From positions 62,001 through 126,000 of the forward strand of contig NZ_JAJUBB010000005.1 in NCBI RefSeq assembly GCF_028683135.1: a stretch of DNA of 64,000 bases, given 5' to 3'. Within the stretch, counting starts at the first letter, position 1. The number at the start of each line of letters is the position of its first letter. A program made the position numbers and the translations under genes. Below the pieces are notes generated by a model that was not told the DNA's origin, did no database searches, and saw nothing but the letters and a program-made list of their open reading frames with translations. Below are positions 60,188-64,000 of this stretch, in pieces. This DNA is from Enterovibrio qingdaonensis (lineage in GTDB: Bacteria > Pseudomonadota > Gammaproteobacteria > Enterobacterales > Vibrionaceae).

Positions 60188-62044
60188 ATGAAAACGCTTT
60201 TTAAATTTATCGGTAATGTGCTTAAGTGGATCTGGAAGACCATCACATTTGCGCGTCAGTTACTGCTAAATCTCATTTTTATAGGAATCTTGGTGGCAAT
60301 CTACTTTGCCGTCACGACTGAACATACACCCGCACCTCAGCAAACAGAGCAACCTGCTCGCGCTCTGCTCGTCGATCTTTCGGGGCCTATTGTTGAAAAG
60401 CAGCGTCGCCTTGACCCTTACGACGTCGCAACGCGCAATTTGTTCGGCCAACAGATGCAGTTTGAAAACGTACTTTACGATGTGGTTGACCAAATTCGAG
60501 CAGCAGCAAAAGACGATAAAATCAACGGCATGGTGCTGAGTCTGTCTGACATGTCGGAAACCAGCTTGACCAAGCTGCGTTATATCGCCAAAGCAATTAA
60601 CGAATTCAAAGCAACGGGCAAACATGTCGTCGCAATTGGCGGCCATTACAGTCAGAGTCAATATTATCTCGCGAGCTATGCCGATGAAGTGCTCATGGCA
60701 CCGGACGGCGCAGTCCTGCTGCGTGGCTACGGTACCTATAACCTTTACTTTAAAGACTTGCTGAAAAATCTGGATATCACAACGCATGTGTTCCGCGTAG
60801 GCACTTACAAATCGTTTGTAGAGCCTTACACGCGCACAGACATGTCAAATGAAGCCAAAGAGTCTAATGCCGTATGGCTGAACCAACTTTGGGGAGCGTA
60901 TGTGGATGATGTTGCCGCAAACCGCGGGATTACCCCAGAGTCTATGTCGCCAACCACCAAAACATTGCTGGCTAACCTCGAAGCAGTCGACGGTGATTTT
61001 GCGTTGCTGACGCAAAAGATGGGACTGGTTGACGCGTTACTGACCCGTCAGCAAATCCGTGCCAAGTTGGCGGAAGTTTTCGGCAGCAATGGCGAAGATA
61101 GCTTTAACTACGTCAGTATTTATGACTACTCGCCACTGACGTTTAACCTGCCTAGCTCAAACCAAATTGCCGTCGTTGTCGCCAGTGGTGCCATCATTGA
61201 CGGGTTTGAAACCGAAGGCACAGTGGGCGGCGATACAACCGCGGGCTTGCTTCGTGAAGCGCGTCTGAACAGTGCGATTAAAGCCGTTGTGCTTCGCGTG
61301 GACAGTGCAGGCGGCAGTGCTTTCGCATCTGAAGTTATCCGCAATGAAGTCGAGGCGTTAAAAGAGGCCGGCAAACCGGTTGTCGTTTCCATGTCATCCG
61401 TTGCGGCATCTGGCGGTTACTGGATTTCAACCAGTGCTAACAAAATCATTGCTCAGCCTACGACAATCACGGGTTCTATCGGCATTTTCGGCATCCTGAC
61501 TACCTTTGAAGACGCGCTGGCGAAATACGGGGTTTACAGTGACGGCGTAGGAACTACACCTTTTGCCGGTGTTGGCGTGACGCGCGCACTACCAAAAGAA
61601 ATTGGCGATATGATGCAATTGGGTATCGAAAATGGCTACCAGCGCTTTATTGGTCTCGTTGCTAGCCAGCGTAACCTGTCTATCGAAGATGTCGATTTGG
61701 TAGCACAAGGCCGAGTTTGGACTGGCTACGACGCGATGAAGCGAGGTCTCGTTGACCAACTCGGTGATTTTGACGATGCCGTCAATGCTGCCGCAGAGCT
61801 TGCAAACATCGAAGCCTATTCGCTGAATTGGATGGAGGAGCCTTTATCCCCAGCACAACAATTTATCGTTGAGTTGATGAACCAAGCTTCTGTCGCTCTA
61901 GACCTGAATACGCATTTAAAACTGCCGTCAGTTGTTCAAGAGTTCGCTGATGTCGCGACCAGCGAAATGAATAACTTAAATAACTTTAACGACCCGAATG
62001 GCAGGTATGCTGTCTGTCCAAACTGCAGCTATTTTGAAAACTAA
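60188..62044 (+). CDS. sppA: Signal peptide peptidase SppA (protease IV)
   Basis: 618 residues, exactly the E. coli SppA length. One N-terminal membrane anchor (about 28-46), then two tandem ClpP-like domains in the periplasm. Ser408 (VAASGGYWIS) and Lys208 (VGTYKSFVEPY) match the E. coli dyad Ser409/Lys209. It degrades cleaved signal peptides. The ATG at 60188 is used; the frame extends to 60038 but that part is not similar to SppA and crosses the fadH control region. Confidence 0.95.
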   Translation: MKTLFKFIGNVLKWIWKTITFARQLLLNLIFIGILVAIYFAVTTEHTPAPQQTEQPARALLVDLSGPIVEKQRRLDPYDVATRNLFGQQMQFENVLYDVVDQIRAAAKDDKINGMVLSLSDMSETSLTKLRYIAKAINEFKATGKHVVAIGGHYSQSQYYLASYADEVLMAPDGAVLLRGYGTYNLYFKDLLKNLDITTHVFRVGTYKSFVEPYTRTDMSNEAKESNAVWLNQLWGAYVDDVAANRGITPESMSPTTKTLLANLEAVDGDFALLTQKMGLVDALLTRQQIRAKLAEVFGSNGEDSFNYVSIYDYSPLTFNLPSSNQIAVVVASGAIIDGFETEGTVGGDTTAGLLREARLNSAIKAVVLRVDSAGGSAFASEVIRNEVEALKEAGKPVVVSMSSVAASGGYWISTSANKIIAQPTTITGSIGIFGILTTFEDALAKYGVYSDGVGTTPFAGVGVTRALPKEIGDMMQLGIENGYQRFIGLVASQRNLSIEDVDLVAQGRVWTGYDAMKRGLVDQLGDFDDAVNAAAELANIEAYSLNWMEEPLSPAQQFIVELMNQASVALDLNTHLKLPSVVQEFADVATSEMNNLNNFNDPNGRYAVCPNCSYFEN

Positions 62045-62049
62045 GATAT

Positions 62050-62074
62050 CCCCGGCGTATGCCGGGGTTTTTTT
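62050..62074 (+). terminator. Terminator of sppA
   Basis: CCCCGGC (62050-62056) and GCCGGGG (62061-62067), loop GTAT, then seven Ts. Confidence 0.93.
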
Positions 62075-62130
62075 CGCCGTTATGGTACGTATAATGCGCC
62101 CACACCCACGAACAGATTGATGTTGTGAAG

Positions 62131-63141
62131 ATGGAAAGAAAACACATTTATATCGCCTACACAGGCGGCACAATTGGCATGTTGAAGTCAGAGCAGGGCT
62201 ATATCCCTGTTTCTGGATTTATGCAGCAACAACTTCAGCAGATGCCGGAATTCCATCGTCCAGAGATGCCAGAATTCACCATTCACGAGTACAGCCCACT
62301 CATCGACTCTGCAGACATGACGCCAGCAGAATGGCAACGCATCGCAGATGACATTCGAGATAACTACGACAAATACGATGGCTTCGTGATCCTCCATGGC
62401 ACAGACACCATGGCTTACACCGCGTCAGCACTGTCTTTCATGCTGGAAAATCTCGACAAGCCAGTCATCATCACTGGCTCGCAAATTCCACTGGCTGAGC
62501 TTCGCTCTGACGGTCAGGCGAATTTGTTGAACGCGCTACACATTGCAGCTAACTATCCCATCAACGAAGTCACCCTGTTTTTCAACAACCAACTACTTCG
62601 TGGAAACCGCAGCACCAAGTCACATGCGGACGGCTTTAACGCCTTCACGTCACCAAACCTGCCTCCGTTACTCGAAGCGGGGATTAACATCCAGTTGCTA
62701 GGTGGCGAGATTGATAAGAAACCGGAAGGTGCGTTCAAGGTTCACACCATTACTGAGCAACCTGTTGCCATCATCATGATGTATCCTGGCATTTCACCGG
62801 AAGTTATCCGCAACGCCTTGAAGCAGCCAGTCAATGCCATGATTCTGCTGACATTTGGTGTTGGTAACGCACCTCAGAATAAAGAGCTTCTGGGCCTACT
62901 CAGTGAAGCCACCGAACGCGGCGTCGTTGTGGTTAACCTGACACAGTGTTTGGCTGGCAAGGTCAACATGGGGGGCTATGCGACAGGTTGTGCGCTGGCA
63001 GATGCTGGTGTGTTAAGTGGATTTGATATGACGCCAGAAGCGGCGTTGGCAAAATTGCACTTCCTATTAAGCCAAGACTTATCCATGGTAGAAATTCGTA
63101 CTCAGCTTCAAGCAAACTTACGCGGCGAGCTAACGATCTAA
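62131..63141 (+). CDS. ansA: L-asparaginase I (cytoplasmic)
   Basis: 336 residues (E. coli AnsA 338). It hydrolyses asparagine to aspartate and ammonia. The first catalytic Thr is in AYTGGTIGM; the second triad lies in LHGTDTMAYTASAL; RSDGQANLLNAL and NQLLRGNRSTKSHADGFNAF follow. No signal peptide, as expected for the cytosolic type I enzyme. The ATG at 62131 is preferred to the GTG at 62125, matching the MxKKxIYVAYTGG start of the family. Confidence 0.96.
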   Translation: MERKHIYIAYTGGTIGMLKSEQGYIPVSGFMQQQLQQMPEFHRPEMPEFTIHEYSPLIDSADMTPAEWQRIADDIRDNYDKYDGFVILHGTDTMAYTASALSFMLENLDKPVIITGSQIPLAELRSDGQANLLNALHIAANYPINEVTLFFNNQLLRGNRSTKSHADGFNAFTSPNLPPLLEAGINIQLLGGEIDKKPEGAFKVHTITEQPVAIIMMYPGISPEVIRNALKQPVNAMILLTFGVGNAPQNKELLGLLSEATERGVVVVNLTQCLAGKVNMGGYATGCALADAGVLSGFDMTPEAALAKLHFLLSQDLSMVEIRTQLQANLRGELTI

Positions 63142-63146
63142 AAACA

Positions 63147-63170
63147 AAAAACGGCCGCGAGGCCGTTTTT
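63147..63170. terminator. Bidirectional terminator, ansA / yeaC
   Basis: AAAAACGGCC (63147-63156) with GGCCGTTTTT (63161-63170), loop GCGA, between convergent genes. Confidence 0.92.
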
Positions 63171-63454
63171 TATTCGTCATGTACCTTGGTCTGTACGATG
63201 GTATCTTGGCCAGAAGAAAACTCGCGTTTAAGCTCGGCTTTTGACTTCAATTTAATATCGCCACCTGCAGCGACACTCATATGCTGAGGATCTGTATTAT
63301 TGCGTGATTGATACAGCATCACCAACTGCATTGCATTGTCACGTTGCTCAGGAGTAAGCGGTGTGCCTTCTGGCCACTTTCCCGTTTCTACGGCATAGTT
63401 CAATCGTTCAAATACGTCTGGTGTTACACTCGATAGCAGCTGCTCAATATCCAT
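63170..63454 (-). CDS. yeaC: YeaC-like conserved protein (DUF1315)
   Basis: 94 residues with the family pattern TPDVFERLNYAVETGKWPEGTPLTPEQRDN..QLVMLYQ and a short lysine-rich end. Function unknown. Soluble. ansA beside yeaC is also seen in E. coli. Confidence 0.9.
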   Translation of the reverse strand: MDIEQLLSSVTPDVFERLNYAVETGKWPEGTPLTPEQRDNAMQLVMLYQSRNNTDPQHMSVAAGGDIKLKSKAELKREFSSGQDTIVQTKVHDE

Positions 63455-63814
63455 AAAACTCTTGTCCTTGTTTTCAACTCTGACGCGCCAATAACGACTT
63501 ATTTTCTATACGTTCGCACACATTTCGTCGTCAGTCATTTGTCATACTAAAACTCATTCTTTTTAAGTGCTTTAGTACAGTGTCCCGCTTGAACATAAAC
63601 ATAATACTACTGATTTTAATATGAATAAGCACCTGCCAGCTTGAGTACTTTGTGACAATTTGCCACCTTAATCGGTAACTGGCCGGTGACAGAAACCAGT
63701 TTCACTACAACAAGTTTTTCCCAATAGCAGCCAGTTCAATCGCTGCTCTCTCCGCTTGTGTTTACCAAACGACCTGTCACCTTACGGCCCAATAAACACA
63801 AAAGGTACTCTTGC
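63455..63814. other. Upstream region of the terminal RTX-like gene
   Basis: 360 AT-rich bases with no gene. It must hold the promoters of yeaC (minus) and of the last gene (plus). AAAGG at about 63801 is a plausible ribosome site for the latter. I saw no clear operator. Confidence 0.5.
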
Positions 63815-64000
63815 ATGGCCATAATCACGGGTAGCAGCTCTCAAGATGAACTGTTAGGCACTTCAGACGATGACAGACTCTACGGACTCGGTGATGATGA
63901 TGTCCTCCGTGGCTACGCGGGTAACGACAGAGTATATGGCGATTCATCTTCCGACGACATTTCAACACTAACCGCCAATACTGATGGCAGTTACGATCTG
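63815..64000 (+). CDS. Calcium-repeat (RTX-like) protein, 5' end only
   Basis: 62 codons from the ATG at 63815 to the window edge, all open. The residues ELLGTSDDDRLYGLGDDD and VLRGYAGNDRVYGDSS form GxxxxDxLxG calcium-binding nonapeptide-type repeats right from the N-terminus, with no signal peptide. Such a start is seen in large secreted proteins exported by type I systems, whose signal lies at the C-terminus (not visible). Size and function cannot be judged from this fragment. Confidence 0.65.
   Translation, partial: MAIITGSSSQDELLGTSDDDRLYGLGDDDVLRGYAGNDRVYGDSSSDDISTLTANTDGSYDL

Overview
The window is a piece of a Vibrionaceae-type gammaproteobacterial chromosome, most likely marine. Three things point there: luxO-luxU with a divergent Qrr small RNA beside uvrB; the rnfABCDGE-nth-gloA / motY / rnt block, whose order I recall from Vibrio; and fadL genes joined to a VolA-like surface lysophospholipase gene. 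A Grimontia, Enterovibrio or Photobacterium relative is possible, but the sequence alone does not settle the genus. I see no insertion sequence, prophage, integron or CRISPR array.

Layout. 1-5.9 kb: the 3' end of an outer-membrane barrel gene, a YvcK-like gene, and the quorum-sensing node luxU-luxO-qrr-uvrB. 6.2-9.9 kb: two convergent pairs (SDR dehydrogenase plus amidohydrolase-2 lactonase-like enzyme; enolase-superfamily dehydratase plus class II aldolase) that together look like a non-phosphorylating sugar or sugar-acid pathway. 10.5-11.3 kb: five identical tRNA-Asn genes behind one strong promoter. 11.5-18.9 kb: the Rnf electron-transport complex, endonuclease III and glyoxalase I; RnfC carries a long in-frame repeat tail. 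19-25 kb: two tandem membrane HD-GYP proteins with an extra block inside the HD-GYP domain. 25-32.6 kb: motY, rnt, and a fatty-acid/phospholipid uptake group (fadL, fadL, volA). 32.8-41.4 kb: two NhaC-type transporters, grxD, sodB, asd, and a yjiH-yjiG-M20 peptidase operon. 41.4-44.4 kb: a DctPQM TRAP transporter. 44.8-49 kb: a split phosphorelay (membrane HPt protein plus hybrid kinase) apparently co-transcribed with a Cys-rich 'nitrous oxide-stimulated promoter' family protein. 49-64 kb: yejK/yejL/yejM, tRNA-Pro, a TauE-like exporter, a GAF-GGDEF cyclase, topB, ydjA, fadH, sppA, ansA, yeaC, and the first 62 codons of a calcium-repeat (RTX-like) protein cut by the window edge.

How parts connect. 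Phospho-LuxO with sigma-54 should switch on Qrr; the LuxO box, the -24/-12 promoter and the RNA start are all visible and correctly spaced. FadR-like operators sit before both fadL genes and before fadH, tying uptake of lipid-derived fatty acids (VolA, FadL) to unsaturated beta-oxidation (FadH). Two HD-GYP proteins and one GGDEF protein give local input into cyclic-di-GMP. The least explained items are the four-enzyme sugar pathway without a regulator or transporter, the split phosphorelay without an output regulator, and several perfect palindromes and dyads in intergenic DNA.
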